A DNA stretch of 64,000 bases from Amaranthus tricolor (GCF_026212465.1 NC_080048.1:28598979-28662978), one strand, 5' to 3'; shown: positions 21,540-33,840, counted from the first letter of the stretch. Translations and numbers: made by a program. The notes: generated by a model not told the origin, from the letters alone.

Positions 21540-23105
21540 TAGAATCGAACTACTTATTTGTTGTGTTCCTTTTTTGTCAAAATGACCCTTGATCCTCGTT
21601 TTACGTCCCTTAGTTAATGATTTATCCGGGTCTAGTACCATGATTTATGCACCCGACACAAAGAATTGCGACGACTGTTCTTGCACTGAATCTTCTAGCA
21701 ACCTTTGAACTTCTTCGTATACTTTGTTACATAGATCCTTAACCACCCTTCGAGCATCATTGTTGTGTTGTGTTTTCAAAACCAAATTTACATTTTATGC
21801 CCCATGTTATTTCTCCACTGTAACGCTAATAATCTCTGGTGTTTGTCTTTGTCTTTGTCTTTCCCACAATGGTCTTGGTTGTTGAACATCTTCTCCCACA
21901 CATCTTTCTTAGCACTTTTTGTCCATCGATTTTTTTTGGGATTTTTTTTATTGAGTGATTATAAAGTATGCGCAAGCAATGACAACATAACCAATCACAT
22001 TTCTCAAAGTTTTTGCATGTGCATTAACATTTACGTTTCCTTGATAGTTCATATAAACAACAGTCTGTAAGCATTCTTTCGTATCTTTCATCCATACCCT
22101 ACACGACATAGCAAAAATTTATTACATCAATTATAGTATGTTGTAACACCAATTACAATATATTATGATACCAATTATAATATATTATAATATAATATTA
22201 ATTAAAATATATTATAAAAGCAATTGTAATTTATTATAATGCCAATTATAAAATATTTTAATTTCCAAACAGATCAAGTTATGACCAAGTTTGCACTTAC
22301 TTAGATACTTTCAACCCATTGTCTTGCATGATTTCAGCCACAGAACACGATATAGCTATATTGAACTCCTCTTTAAAATCTCTAAATAAAGTTGAAGTGT
22401 AGACCTCAGCTGCATGTTTGAGCAAACAGACAATACGTAGACTAGAAGCTGATGTTGTTCTTAAACAGTAAAATTCTGCTTCAATCTCTCATTTCCTCCA
22501 TCATTCTACGATGTTCAGAAAAATCTTATAAAATAGCGTCAAACTTGAGCTTTTGTTGCTTCAAATCCAATAGCACTATTTGTTGATTCACTCCTTTGTG
22601 AAGATTGAATCCCGGCTGAGAAGAAGTCTTTACTTAATCTTGTACATCACTTGTGCCTTATTTTGTATAGACGATCAAATCATTTGTAGAATTCTTCATT
22701 TTCTTTCATTTTGTATGTGGTTACCATATTATCCCAACATTCATTAAATTCCTCCTCACTATTTCATCCCATCAAGCATTTATGAAAGGCTTCCTTGAAG
22801 CTTGCATTTGACTTCAATGATGCAAAACGTGATACTACATTATTCAGCAAGTGCCACAAGCATAATCTATGCTTTGCATTCGAAAACATCTACAGATTAT
22901 AAGACCAAATGTAACATATTATATTACCAAATATTATATTATATGGAACCAAATATAGTATTATATATACCCAGTGTAACATATTAGATCACCGAATAAT
23001 ACAACATAGTACCAAATGTTTTTCACCTTTTCAATTGCTTTTGACATCGCAAAGTCTTGATCAATGAAGATCGACATTTGGGATTTATTGTTCATAACCT
23101 TCTTA
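21540..23105 (-). pseudogene. FAR1-related (FRS, MULE-derived) pseudogene
   Basis: Minus-strand fragments in family order. Near 23105-23035: SIFIDQDFAMSKAIEKV, matching the 'TDQD-AM-KAI' segment of the MULE transposase domain. After an acceptor at about 22891: AKHRLCLWHLLNN, later KDFFSAGIQSSQRSESTNSA and AAEVYTSTLFRDF-like sequence. Then a SWIM zinc-finger remnant (KNFEKCDWLCCHCLR, about 22000-21950) and a basic tail (VLDPDKSLTKGRKTRIK, about 21641-21590). Several stops and frame changes interrupt it. The N-terminal FAR1 DNA-binding domain was not found. FRS proteins are transcription factors domesticated from Mutator-like transposases; this copy is dead and may be either a host gene copy or a transposon relic. 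Confidence 0.75.
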
Positions 23106-23886
23106 AATTGACCAAGAACCCGACAAAAAATTTTTATTTGGTGGCGTTGAGATACTTTTTTTTTGGAATACAAGATAGGTTGACGGAAGAGAAGGACTAC
23201 GTAAGAACAGAACCCCAAACCTCAATTGGGAAATCGGTACTCACTCCAACTAAAAAAAGACTCGATTCTTGTGTCGGTAAGATACTAACATATGTAGTTT
23301 TGAGTGTTGTGAGAGACATTTTGAGAGATAAAAGGCCAAGAACTTGGAATTCCTTCTTAAGTTGGAACGTTTCTTTTATCGATAAGTTGATTCTTGTGAG
23401 TTGTGATTATTGTGTGTATGAACAAAATTGAAGCAAGTCAATATTAAATGTTGTAATATTGTGTATACGATTTGGTAATAATTTGATTATTAATTGAAAA
23501 TATTTATACTTTAACCAACAAAATAAATTCATATATTGATTTTTTCTTATTTTGATTTGTACTTTAGTATGATGTAATTTTTGAAAATGGGACTTTACTA
23601 ATACTTTTCATAAGGCCGTTAAAGTTCAAGACCGAGCTTGTTGGCCCTGATGATAAGTTAGAAAGTATTTACGTAACAAGATATCTGATGAGTATTTGAA
23701 TGATTAAATTCTAAGTTATTTTGATTGTGATTTGTTTCAAAATTTGTCAATTGATGATATTATGTGCCGCTTTTGAAATATGAAAACTCAATGTGGACAA
23801 TTGGCTTAATTAACAAGTTGTTTGATGTAATTTTTTTTGCTTGAATGGTTGACATCACTTATTTTTTTTTCTAGATCCGCCACTAC
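23106..23886. other. No recognised feature
   Basis: A 124-codon plus-strand frame (23057-23431) overlaps the FRS relic antisense and shows no domain. The rest is AT-rich. Confidence 0.4.
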
Positions 23887-25463
23887 ATGCGGCAGTATTT
23901 TCCATTCACAAATGCTTACTTTTTTGAAAAATTTTATAATTTGTGTGTTCAGTCCGAGGTATCAAGACATGTGATGGTTTCACGGACAAGAGCAGGATTT
24001 ACATTGAATATCATCGATACACCAGGTCTTGTTGAAGGAGGATATGTGAATGAGTGGGCACTTGACATGATAAAAAGGTTAGTGACCATCTTTCCAATTA
24101 TTTTGAAAAGTTCTTTTGATTTTTATATGATTGGTCACAAGATGATGCATGTTAATAGCTATTTCAAGTTTCTGTTAAGCTTTCCTGCAACTATCGTACC
24201 ATCTTTATCTGTTTTTATAATTACTTGGTTGTTGATATTGCTTTTCCTATTTGTATCCACCATATTGTCTATCGGAAAATTGATTGCTACTCGACACTTG
24301 TATTTGTCGGACAGGGTAAATTTTAAGGATCAAGATTATGGCTTAGAGAGCATTCACTTACATTGTCCTTTGTTAATGATCAAGTTCTTGAGTATGAAAT
24401 TGTGCATTTCTTTTTTTCTTTTTTTTTACTATGCTTATTTTGAGTTAACCTAGGCTTAGGGTAATTTATGTTTGGGAATCCACACCACACCTTGTCGGTT
24501 CAGATTTACGATCCAATTTTGATTATTCTTTGTATCCTCCCAAATCACATTACTCCAAGCAAAATAAAAAATTTGTTATAGGAAAAGAAAAGGGAGATTG
24601 AGGTAATCCACCCTTTTTGGACGAGGAAGTCAGTTTTATTTTTATGATAAAAAGATAGCATAATGGCCATAATGCGGACTTGGTTTATGAATACTATTGG
24701 CTTTGGGAGTGGAATATGGGACCGTACCTATTCTTGTCCTTACACATGCTCAGTTCTCACCCCCTGATGGACTCGGTTATGAAGACTTCTTTGAAAATCC
24801 AACTCTTTTCTAAAACTTGTTCGCTTTGGGGCCGGAATAAAGAAATCAGGTTCTGTTGTATGGCAACTTCTCTTTTTAGCTTTGGAATTTTTCATCCTGC
24901 TTGCATTATGTGTTTCTTCTAATTCGTTTTTTTGGTGCATGTTGTTGTATTGTGTTATGTTTGATTCTGATTAATTAAGGAAATAAAAAAAAGTTGACAT
25001 AAGTCAAAAACAACCATATAGTAAGAAGCAATCACTTAAAGGGTTCGTGCTTATAAATTTCTATTACTTGTGTTTTTTTTCAATTACAACATGATAAGTT
25101 TGACTTCTGCTGTTTGCATTATATATTGTTTTTTCAAGTTCTTATTTCCTCCCCTAATGTGTGCTTTGGCTTTTTTGTATTTTTATTCTGAAGTTTCATA
25201 TCTAATACTATATACCATAAAGTTAATCTCGATGATATGTGTCGTAACCATGTTTTTTTGCTAAAAATTGATGCTATATGTTAAAATCGTTAATTGCAAT
25301 GATGCACGTGTTGCAATCATGTATATTTTTTTCCTACCAAAAATCCTAAACAAATGTTAAACAAATCAACAAATATTGCTTATATTATATCAAGGAGGAT
25401 TTTTGACTAGAAAGCTAAAATTGCAAGACATTATTTGATCGATTAAGGAGAACTTACTTTGAG

Positions 25464-25483
25464 CCCCCCCCCCCCCCCCCCCC
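25464..25483. repeat. Poly-C run (20)
   Basis: Twenty consecutive C, inside an intron-like part of the TOC34 relic. It is unusual in this AT-rich DNA; length may be uncertain in the assembly. Confidence 0.8.
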
Positions 25484-25539
25484 TACTCGTACTGACTGAC
25501 TGTGCTTTCCATGTTTGCTTTGCCATATTATGTATTCCG

Positions 25540-25860
25540 TATGTAAGGTGTTGTTCTTACTGAATTAGTAACGAAAACCGGAGGTTCTTGCACCCACCCC
25601 ATATCAGGGCCCTCTTCGTTGACTTGAGGTTGGTAGAGAAAAGCCATCGAACAAAGAACACTAAAGCGACGAATGGGTAAACGAAGATAAAAAGTCTGTT
25701 TTTTCTTTTATATTCATAGAAGCAATAGTGTCTGGCAATGGATCCTTATCCCGTACTGAGTCAAATCTCCGAACTACGAATGACTTGATCTTGTAAGGAG
25801 ACGGCCATCTCAAGGCACATCACGACGTACAGGCAAGACCGGCAAGACCTGGGATCTTCA
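25540..25860. other. Block of higher GC, possible organelle-derived insert
   Basis: Composition differs from its surroundings (GGAGGTTCTTGCACCCACCC, CCGTACTGAGTCAAATCTCC). No ORF or RNA gene recognised. Transfer from mitochondrial DNA is a guess. Confidence 0.2.
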
Positions 25861-26560
25861 TGATAAATATAAAAATATTCTCTATCATAGATTTATATTG
25901 AAATATAATAATAGTTTGGCTCATTTATAAGAAGTTAATAGTAATGGTTGATCTAAGATATTCCGTGTATTTGTACGGGAAGTTAAGCTCGTTGATCAAT
26001 ATTATCCTTGTGTTTTGGGTGCGCTTTGCATTATGCTGGTAGTGAGTTTTTGGAGAAAGACTGCTGCCCAGTATTAGTTTTGATGGGAAGCTACATGCTT
26101 CAGGTTGTTGAAAGTAACTTCCATACCACTAACATGTCTCATTTTTCACATAGTCAAACTAGGACAAAGTATGACTTTACTGAATCTTTCTTTATGCAAA
26201 TTGTTATAACCTACAAGAGGAAGCCATGACGGTATTCTTATTTGTCGAAGAACATGTGCCATGGTTTTCCCGGATTAAGGGAACTCGAAATTTTAACTGT
26301 TTTATTTGATGATTTTTTCTGTTTTGTGAACTATTGCATAAATGGTGAGTTGTTCAAAGTTGCTGGGGAACATATTGTGTTCAAGAAAACATCGTCTCTG
26401 AATTGTGGTTCTCTTTGTATTTTACTTTATTAGATCGAGGTTAAGCTTTCTTATTCCGGATATTTTTCCTTTTTTTTTTTATTGTTTCCTAGGCATCCAC
26501 AATGCTTGTTATTTTAGTTGAGAACAGTGGGCGATGCAATATAAATGACCACTCAACTTG

Positions 26561-28318
26561 TCAAGTTTTCTACCAAAATTACACTGATATTTTATTATCA
26601 TTATCGCTATTTAAAACCTGATACCAAATGGGCCGTTAATGTCTTTCACCTACATAAAGTTAGGCAGGTAAGCAGTACGCAATTGTACTCTTGTTAGAAC
26701 AAAGAAGTTGTTTTCAATTGACCTGTGATTGCTAGTATGTTCTGCAATTTCACATGTATAAAATGGGCACAAATGTTAATGCATGGTTCTCTGAAATAAG
26801 GGGGGAGCACGAAACTGAAATGAGGAATTAACTTGTATTATGTTTTTACAAGAGACGAATGATTAGCAACTTACTAATTGTATTATGTTGGGTAATTAAC
26901 TTTGCCATACCATCCTTAAAAATCTCTAATACATTTCTGCTTTTTTTTTGTTGCATTATTTTCTTGTGATAAAGCCGATTCAAGCACAAATCAAAATAGA
27001 TGTTTTCAGAGAAAAATAGGCTCCATGGGAACTCCGAAATCTAGTTGCTGCCAAACGCAGAGTCTAATGATCGATGGATTGGCCTCATTCGCCTTTTTTA
27101 TCTCCTTCCGACCCTATCTAAAGTGTTTCACGTCTCATTCTATAGAGGTTGTCGCATTCAACGTCGTGGTTATCATCAGCAGCTCGAGCGATTTTGCGTA
27201 TCTACGACTGTTGGCTACCTTCAATTTTAGGATATAAAAGTTTCTCATTTGAATTTCTTTGATCTGTCTTTTTGGTAGAGGTATACTACTGTATGTGCAT
27301 CTAAGGAATTTACTGGATAATTTATTTTGCAATAGAACTGCTTTTTGTAATATCATATTGCACTTTTTCTCTGCTTCTCATTACTGTTTTGTTTTCAAAC
27401 AATTTAGGGCTTGTTGATATCATTTTCTCAAAATTGTTTTCAGTAATTTAAAACTAGTTGTCATTTATAAATTTCAACAATAATATCGGATTGAGTTTAA
27501 TTTATTGAGAATCAATGGATTCGAGTTCGATTTTGGGCTAAAATGTTAATGGTTTTCGCTTTAGGGCCTTCAAATTCGAACTCTCTTTTTAGACCCATTT
27601 AAGACTCAAATTCAATAGACTTATTTTAAACCCTTCAGACCCACTATAAATCCGACTTATTACACATTTCACGATAATCAACTTAAAATTTATTCTAAAC
27701 TTATATTTATTTTGACCTAATTTAAAACCTATAGACCCATATTAGTACTAATGAAACCTATAAATTTTAAGAAGTTTAAGTTTGACCAATTAAATCAACT
27801 CATTTAGGACCCTTAACATGTTAAACTCGATGGGAGAGGTCCATTACAAAAATCTCAGATTTAATGGGTATTGTCCTAAGCATTTGTTGGAAAAGTGGAA
27901 AACAACTTATCCAGGACCTTTGATGTATGCATTTTTCTAGAGAGCATGCAATGCATCATCAAAGCACACAAGACTTTGGCTTTCAAAGGTCATTTAATAC
28001 TTCTATATCTTGAGTAACACTAATTTTTTTAAAAGTTTCAATGCAACGTTAGGCGTGGATATGCAAACTAGTTATGACTTATGACATAGCTTGAAGGTAG
28101 TGTCAAATGCTTAACAAATATTTATATGATATACCTTAATACAACTGTTGGTATGGATCCACCAAAAATTAGTGGATTTGGATTCTAAAATATAATAAGA
28201 CTCCATTACCAAGAAGTTGTAATTTTTGTTGACATACTAAATATCACATTGTGGCCACTTTTTGGGTTTGATTCATTAAGATAACATGATGTCATATATA
28301 TGCAGAAATTTAACGGAT
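26561..28318. other. Intergenic, no gene supported
   Basis: Short open frames at 27025-27237 carry no recognisable domain. 27500-27840 has GACCCA/GGGTC-like repeats reminiscent of hAT relics but no clear ends. Confidence 0.4.
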
Positions 28319-28542
28319 GAAGTATTTACCATTAGTAACCTATTTAACGTGCTTGCTTTAACACGAACACCTTTCTACAACGTAAATTGATGGTTATGTC
28401 TTGATTTAACACCATGACGCACTCTCAGCTGAAGTATTTGCCATTAGTAACCTAATTAACGTGCTTGCTTTAACACGAACACCTTTCTACAATGTAAATT
28501 GATGGTTATGTCTTGATTTAACACCATGACGCACTCTCAGCT
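28319..28542. repeat. 112-bp tandem duplication
   Basis: Units 28319-28430 and 28431-28542, differing at about three positions, each starting GAAGTATTT and ending CTCAGCT. It lies at the end of a MULE fragment. Confidence 0.9.
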
Positions 28543-29180
28543 TCTATGGCTTTTCTCCTATTGTTTACAAAATATCTAATAATCATAAACAAACGACCAT
28601 ATGCCCTAGTTCTTGATCTTGCTCGAGCCGCGCTATCTAAGTCATACAACTGGCCTCTAAACCTATTGTATCGATGACAACATATATAAAGACTCATTGT
28701 AGAATGACCTTCCTTTTGCTTATAAGAAGCACGAGTAAAATGAAAATCATTAGTAATAGCTATCAAGCCAGCTCAAGCATGCAATTCATCTAATAAATCA
28801 AATTGCCTATCCATAATAAATCTCACAGAATAATTACATCGCCACCACCTAAATCCTCCAAGATATACTGCAATATATTCTTTATTAATAACATTTCAAA
28901 AAAACGTTTATTAATAAAATTGCAAAACGTACAAATTTTGCAACTTGACTATAAAATGTGTGACTTTGCTAGGTCTAGTCCCACAATTTGTGCAACTTAA
29001 ATGTTTTTATTTTTACAAAACAATTACAAAATTTAGTGATGATTTAAAATCTTTGCTTAACTCGACAGTTTTGAGGTTGAACCAATAACCATCTATGTTG
29101 TTTCAATGCTGAAGAGAAGTTAGAGGAAAGTTAGATAGAAAAGAGATAGTCCTATTTTGGAAATTTAGTGATAATTTAAA
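28340..29180 (-). pseudogene. MULE N-terminal fragment, copy 1
   Basis: Minus-strand 28766-28520 encodes FTRASYKQKEGHSTMSLYIC and a basic RARSRTRAYG stretch, the FAR1-like DNA-binding domain found at the N terminus of some Mutator-like transposases. DNA to about 29180 matches the 5' region of the second copy (29700-30420) in the same orientation, diverged. Confidence 0.6.
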
Positions 29181-29219
29181 ATAGTTAGAAAAGCATCACA
29201 AATAGCATAAGATAACTTC

Positions 29220-30420
29220 TCATCGCGGTCAATCACAATTATATTAAGAGTTTGAACACTTTCAAACAAATCTTTGAACCTCTCCAATACCAAGTGTAGG
29301 AATTGCAACCTCATCGTTCATCAAGTAGAAAGCTCCAAGAAGTTTTGATTTAGTACCATTATTTATTTCCATTAAACGATAATCTTACAATGTAATCACT
29401 TCTTATCGTTGGTTTTGCAGACAGCATCCATCAATATAACATGAGGCAATATGCGCAAAAATGAAATGAATGTAGGGTTTGTCATTTTTAACCTAGTTAA
29501 TTGTCCATCAACATATATATTAGTCCAAACCACATAATTACGCCCAGTTGCTGAATATAGACAATGTTGTATATGGAACCTATAAGATATTTCTTCACGT
29601 TTCATAGATTTCCTGAGGTTGTATATTTAATTTATTCTAGCATAAACAACATGATATTTTTGCCTGATCAATGTTATGATGAAGGCAAGTTGCATACTAG
29701 TCACACTGAGTTATTTGATTTGATGCATCTCGAATGTCCCTTCGCGACCTGCTTGCTTTTCACAAGACCATCTATGTACATTGTAAATCAATGGTAGTAT
29801 CTTGATTATCACCATATTCAATCTCACCTTTTATGACCTTTCTCCAATTATACGATAATTTTCAATAATCATAGATGGACAACCACATGACCTAGTTCTT
29901 GATCCAAGTCGAGACATATTATCTAAGTCATGCAACTGACCTCTAAACCTACCGTATATAGATCACATCGTGAATAAATACTCATTATAGAATCACCCTC
30001 CTTTTGCTTATAAGATGCACGAATAAAACAAAATCCAACAGTATTAGCTATCATATCTGCCCAAACATACAACTTAACTAATGATTAAAATTATCTATTC
30101 GTTATGAATCTCGTAGAATAATCTGTTTCATCGTCACAAAAATCCTCCATGATATCTCGCATATAATTTTTAAAATAACATATAAATAAAAAAATTTACA
30201 AGTCGTACAAATTGTGTAACTTGATTGTGCAAATTTTCCTAGGTTCAGTTGCATGTTTTGTGCGACTTGCATATTTAATATCAAAAAGGAATTTTGTGAT
30301 AAATTGAAATCGTTGATTACCTTGAGATTTTCAGGGTTGAATTCATCATACATATCTTTTCAATGTAGAAATTGAGCTGATAGAGTTTATTATCGAGAGA
30401 AGTTAGAGTGAAAGCCGAGA
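29220..30420 (-). pseudogene. MULE transposase pseudogene
   Basis: Reading down the minus strand: an N-terminal FAR1-like segment (about 30050-29850, FCFIRASYKQKEGDSIMSIY), then 29605-29396 ending FLRILPHVILMDAVCKTNDK (the 'P-VL-MD-TYKTN' start of the MULE DDE domain, first Asp), then 29370-29230 with AFYLMNDE and, in shifted frames, QRF and TLNIIVIDRDEKLSYAICD (second Asp). Frameshifts and stops are numerous. The copy is inactive; termini were not located. Confidence 0.65.
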
Positions 30421-31153
30421 AAAAGAGTTGGGAAAAATTTTGGATATTTAAACAAAAAAAAGCGTGATAAAAGAAAAAGGTGACAATAAACATCAATGCC
30501 TTTAATAAATTATTTTTTACTTTTTTTCTCTTTAAACTGATAAATTTATCATAATTTAATAAATAAATAGATTGTGTTAGTTTGTTACACTTTTCATTTG
30601 TCAATGAGCCCCAATTTCAAATCATACTCTTACTAATATATTCTTTATGTCATTCATACTTTTTATCTATTTACTTTCTTACAGGAAAAAATTATCGTAA
30701 ATAATACAATTTTTTAATATTTTTTTAACAATAATAACACCTTTTGATTAGCCATTGATAATAAGAACTAAGAAGTGTGTTATCCTTTAGCATCCAATTT
30801 TAACTGCAACTTATTTTACATGTTATTTATGCAAAAAAAATAAATATACTTTAAATAATAAAAAAAAAACCCACCCTTTTTCTTTTCCCTCACTATGCCC
30901 CCACCTCAGGCCTACCATTAGCCCCCACCAACCACCCATCACCAAAACAATACTAATCGTTCACACAACACCACCTGCAAGCACGAACATTCTATGCTCA
31001 AATCAGGACACCCATCTCTCCTGCGCAAATTGCAAAACCCAACCTCTTGCTGCAGATGGCTGTAGATTTTTATGAGTGCGGATTGTTGTAGTGTGCTAGT
31101 TAAATTTGGTGTTATTGTTAATGGGTATGGGTTTAATTGGTGCTGACACGATC
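30421..31153. other. AT-rich DNA with a MITE-arm relic
   Basis: 30683-30790 (AGGAAAAAATTATCGTAAATA...) resembles the left arm of the MITE at 3274. A matching right arm lies at about 32040-32160. No gene. Confidence 0.35.
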
Positions 31154-31857
31154 TAGAGATGTTCAAGAGCGGGTTTGGGCGGGTAGCAGACCTAATAATG
31201 CCTTAAAGATCTACCCGTGAGTTCAAATATTTGGAAGCCCGCCTGCATTTACGATCATATATTTTTTTGTCGCCACCCGCCCATTTTCTTAGGTGCATGA
31301 CCCGCGGTTAAGCGGGTATTTCTCATATAAAAATATAAAATACAATACGAATTATAAAGTAACAACATTTATAAAAGTACAATACATTGTTCAAAATACT
31401 TAAAATACATTAAAAGTCTCAATATACTAGGTAAGCGGGCTTTGAGTTTGAACTTTGAATGTAGTCTAAAACCCTAGGTTTTTCTAAAGCTTAAGCCACA
31501 AGGTAAATGAGTAATGTATTATAAACAATAGATTAGTAGACTAGAGTACTAGAAGGAGTATTAAACTAGGCTAGATAATTACTATTTAATGGGTAATGTT
31601 ACAAATGTAGATTAGACAGTGGATGAGTCGACAAGAGCAACTTAAAAAAATAGTGTTATTATTTATTGATTAATATATTAAACTAAGAGGACGGGCATGT
31701 ATATTCGTAGGTATTTTTTTGGTGTGGTTATTTATCTTGGTGGGCGGGTATTACATGTCAAAATTTTAGATTTTTTTTGAAAAATATTGTTCAAATCACC
31801 TGTTTTTTGAATCGGGCGCGTCGATCCTGGCAGGTAGCCCTCCCATAAACAATTCTA
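31154..31857. mobile_element. Non-autonomous hAT element
   Basis: Left end TAGAGATGTTCAAGAGCGGG. Right end, complemented, TAGAATTGTTTATGGGAGGG. The 8-bp flanks ACACGATC and GCAGGATT share five bases. The interior is GCGGGT-rich at both ends, AT-rich in the middle, with no ORF. Confidence 0.5.
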
Positions 31858-31950
31858 GCAGGATTTATGGTTTGGCGGGTTAGTGGTGGGAAGTCTTTGC
31901 AGGTTTAGGGTTTACACAAGGTGCAGGACGATAGAGGGTTGTTGCAGGGT

Positions 31951-32001
<51 letters not shown>

Positions 32002-32394
32002 AATTTATCTCTTTTGCACATATTACGTACTATAGTAGGTTGCCTTTACATATTGGGATGCTAGAGTGTTACACCCTCTTAGTTCATATTACTCATGGTT
32101 AATCAAAGTTGGTATTACTATAGAGAAAAGATTAAAAAAAATTATTTACAATAATTTTTTGATCTTTTTATTTTTTAAAAATACAAACTAACAACTACAC
32201 AACACAAGAAAAAAAATCGTATAGCCATTTTAAAACAGAAGTACCAATACACCCTTTATTTAAAGTTAGTGACACAAATAAATTAAAAAATTTGAAATGA
32301 ATAAGCAAAAAAATTTTGAAAATTCGTATAATAGCTAAAGTTTCAAACTATTTCCTAAAATAAGTAGTTTTTTTCCCAAAGTTCGGATCCGTAC
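31858..32394. other. Poly-T run and MITE-arm relic
   Basis: T38 at 31960-31997. 32070-32160 resembles the right arm of the foldback MITE family. No gene. Confidence 0.5.
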
Positions 32395-33192
32395 CTCGCT
32401 GAGGTATATGCTGCGTTGCCTCAGCACTCGAGCATACATGGTTGAACTACATCTTCTCGAGTGCGTAATGCGCCAATATGGAATGGTACAGGGCATCCCA
32501 CCGCCTTGCGACATAGAGGTTGAGCTACATCTCACCTCACGTAAGGGTCAAGGGGCTAAGAACTGGAGTGAGGTCAACGGGCGACATATTAGTCGTTGGG
32601 ATCATCGTCTGGAGCTGCTTGCCCAAGGTACGTTGATCGATGTGGCTAACGCAGCTACCACTCCAGATGACATGTCTTAGTTCCTCTCCATCACTCGTCA
32701 ATGGATGACACCACGAGGTATCATCGCCGCCGCTCAGTACGCACTGGCTGCACGGACAATGATACAGTTTGTAAGTATTTTCGATATTGTTTAATTTTAC
32801 CTACAACTCATAATATAAAAATATTCTAACTTTTAAATGCTTGTAGGCACAAGGCGTGGCAGCTATGATTAGCTCTACCCACGAGGAGCCTATGCGTGAA
32901 ATAGCCCAGGACATACTACTAGGGATGCAGTTCTAGCACTTCATTCCCGAAGTCGCTGAGACGACACTGCCATCTACAGACGTCCAAAGATCGCCTCCTC
33001 CTCCCGACGTTCATCTGGAGGAGATTGATGTGACGTACCCCCACGAGGGAGCGGGGTCATCACAAGGAGCGGGGTTTTCTTAATATCAATCACCTCCTCT
33101 CCCCGATCGTCATACGACCGCCTCTTACTGTCGTAAGAGGTGTAGGAGACCTTCACAGTTAGAAAGGGTTGAGGAGGGTGATGAGCGCTAGT
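32395..33192 (+). pseudogene. MAIN-like plant mobile domain pseudogene (C-terminal part)
   Basis: The frame 32408-32680 encodes CVMRQYGMVQGIPPPCDIE and NWSEVNGRHISRWDHRLELL, the end of the plant mobile domain of MAIN/MAIL and related transposon proteins. A TAG stop interrupts it at 32678, but FLSITRQWMTPRGIIAAAQY follows in frame. A donor (GTAAGT, about 32772) and acceptor (near 32847) lead to a second exon GVAAMISSTHEEPMREIAQD, again closed by TAG (32933-32935) before a Pro-rich tail. The N-terminal half is missing. It may be a transposon passenger or a dead host copy. Confidence 0.7.
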
Positions 33193-33493
33193 TTTGTGCG
33201 CAGATGTACATATGATTGTATTTTGAACATTTGAACAATATTGACATTTGTACATATTTTGTTATATATGTATATGTATATAATATTTCTTATGTTTATT
33301 ATATACCTAATGTTTTATTTATTTACATTTGTATACATTTGTTATATCTATATATTTATATATTTAAATTTGTATTCATTAGTTATATATGTATATAAGT
33401 ATATATGTATACATTAGTATATATGTATATTATAAGTATATATGTATATAAGTATATATTATATTGATTTGTAATTTTAAATATTAAAAAGTT
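33193..33493. other. TATATG-rich DNA, no gene
   Basis: Low-complexity GTATATATGTATAT repeats fill most of this stretch. Confidence 0.6.
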
Positions 33494-33629
33494 GTTCGCT
33501 ATTATTAACAGCGAACAAAGAAAGTTGTTCAAAAATAGTTAAAATTTTTGTTCGCTGTTAGTAACAGCGAACAAAGACCTTGATTTTTTTTTGACCAAGC
33601 TTCTCTATTCGCTGTTACTAATAGCGAAC
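33494..33629. repeat. Three 23-bp palindromes at 56-57 bp spacing
   Basis: GTTCGCT...AGCGAAC units at 33494-33516, 33550-33572 (perfect palindrome with central G) and 33607-33629, separated by T/A-rich DNA. The arrangement fits subterminal repeats of a DNA transposon, perhaps the one that carried the PMD gene. Confidence 0.75.
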
Positions 33630-33840
33630 AATCTGAATCTTTACTTTGACAAAAAATACTTATCTTGAAAAATAGTTTAAAACTTTAGCTATTATATGAA
33701 TTTTTTTATATTTTTTTTCTTATTCATTTCAAATTTTCAATAAATTAAAAATGATCATTTGTCAACCCAAAAATCTAAAAATAGAATTGACACCATGGAT
33801 GTGGAAAATACAATAATTATTTCAGTCCACTCAAAGCGAA
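33630..33840. other. AT-rich upstream region of the EF-hand gene
   Basis: No ORF or repeat recognised. Confidence 0.4.

Larger units (their letters stand above)
23887..26560 (+). pseudogene. TOC34: TOC34-like GTPase pseudogene (plastid import)
   Basis: Exon-like pieces in the order of TOC34/TOC33, the outer-envelope GTPase receptor of chloroplast protein import. 23953-24078 encodes FQSEV-like (VQSEV) then VMVSRTRAGFTLNIIDTPGL (the G3 DTPG motif) and EGGYVNEWALDMIKR, followed by GTTAGTG. Degraded RVDNLDKQVVRAIT-like sequence lies near 24300-24360. 24740-24850 reads VLTHAQFSPPDGLGYEDFF, then stops. 26500-26550 reads VILVENSGRCNIND. Intron-like spacers remain, so it is not a processed copy. The P-loop exon and C-terminal membrane anchor were not found. 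Internal stops make it non-functional. Confidence 0.75.

Noticed and set aside
33494..33629. CRISPR-like array of three regularly spaced repeats
   Set aside because: Plant nuclear DNA, units are palindromes with AT-rich similar spacers, and no cas genes; transposon subterminal repeats fit better.
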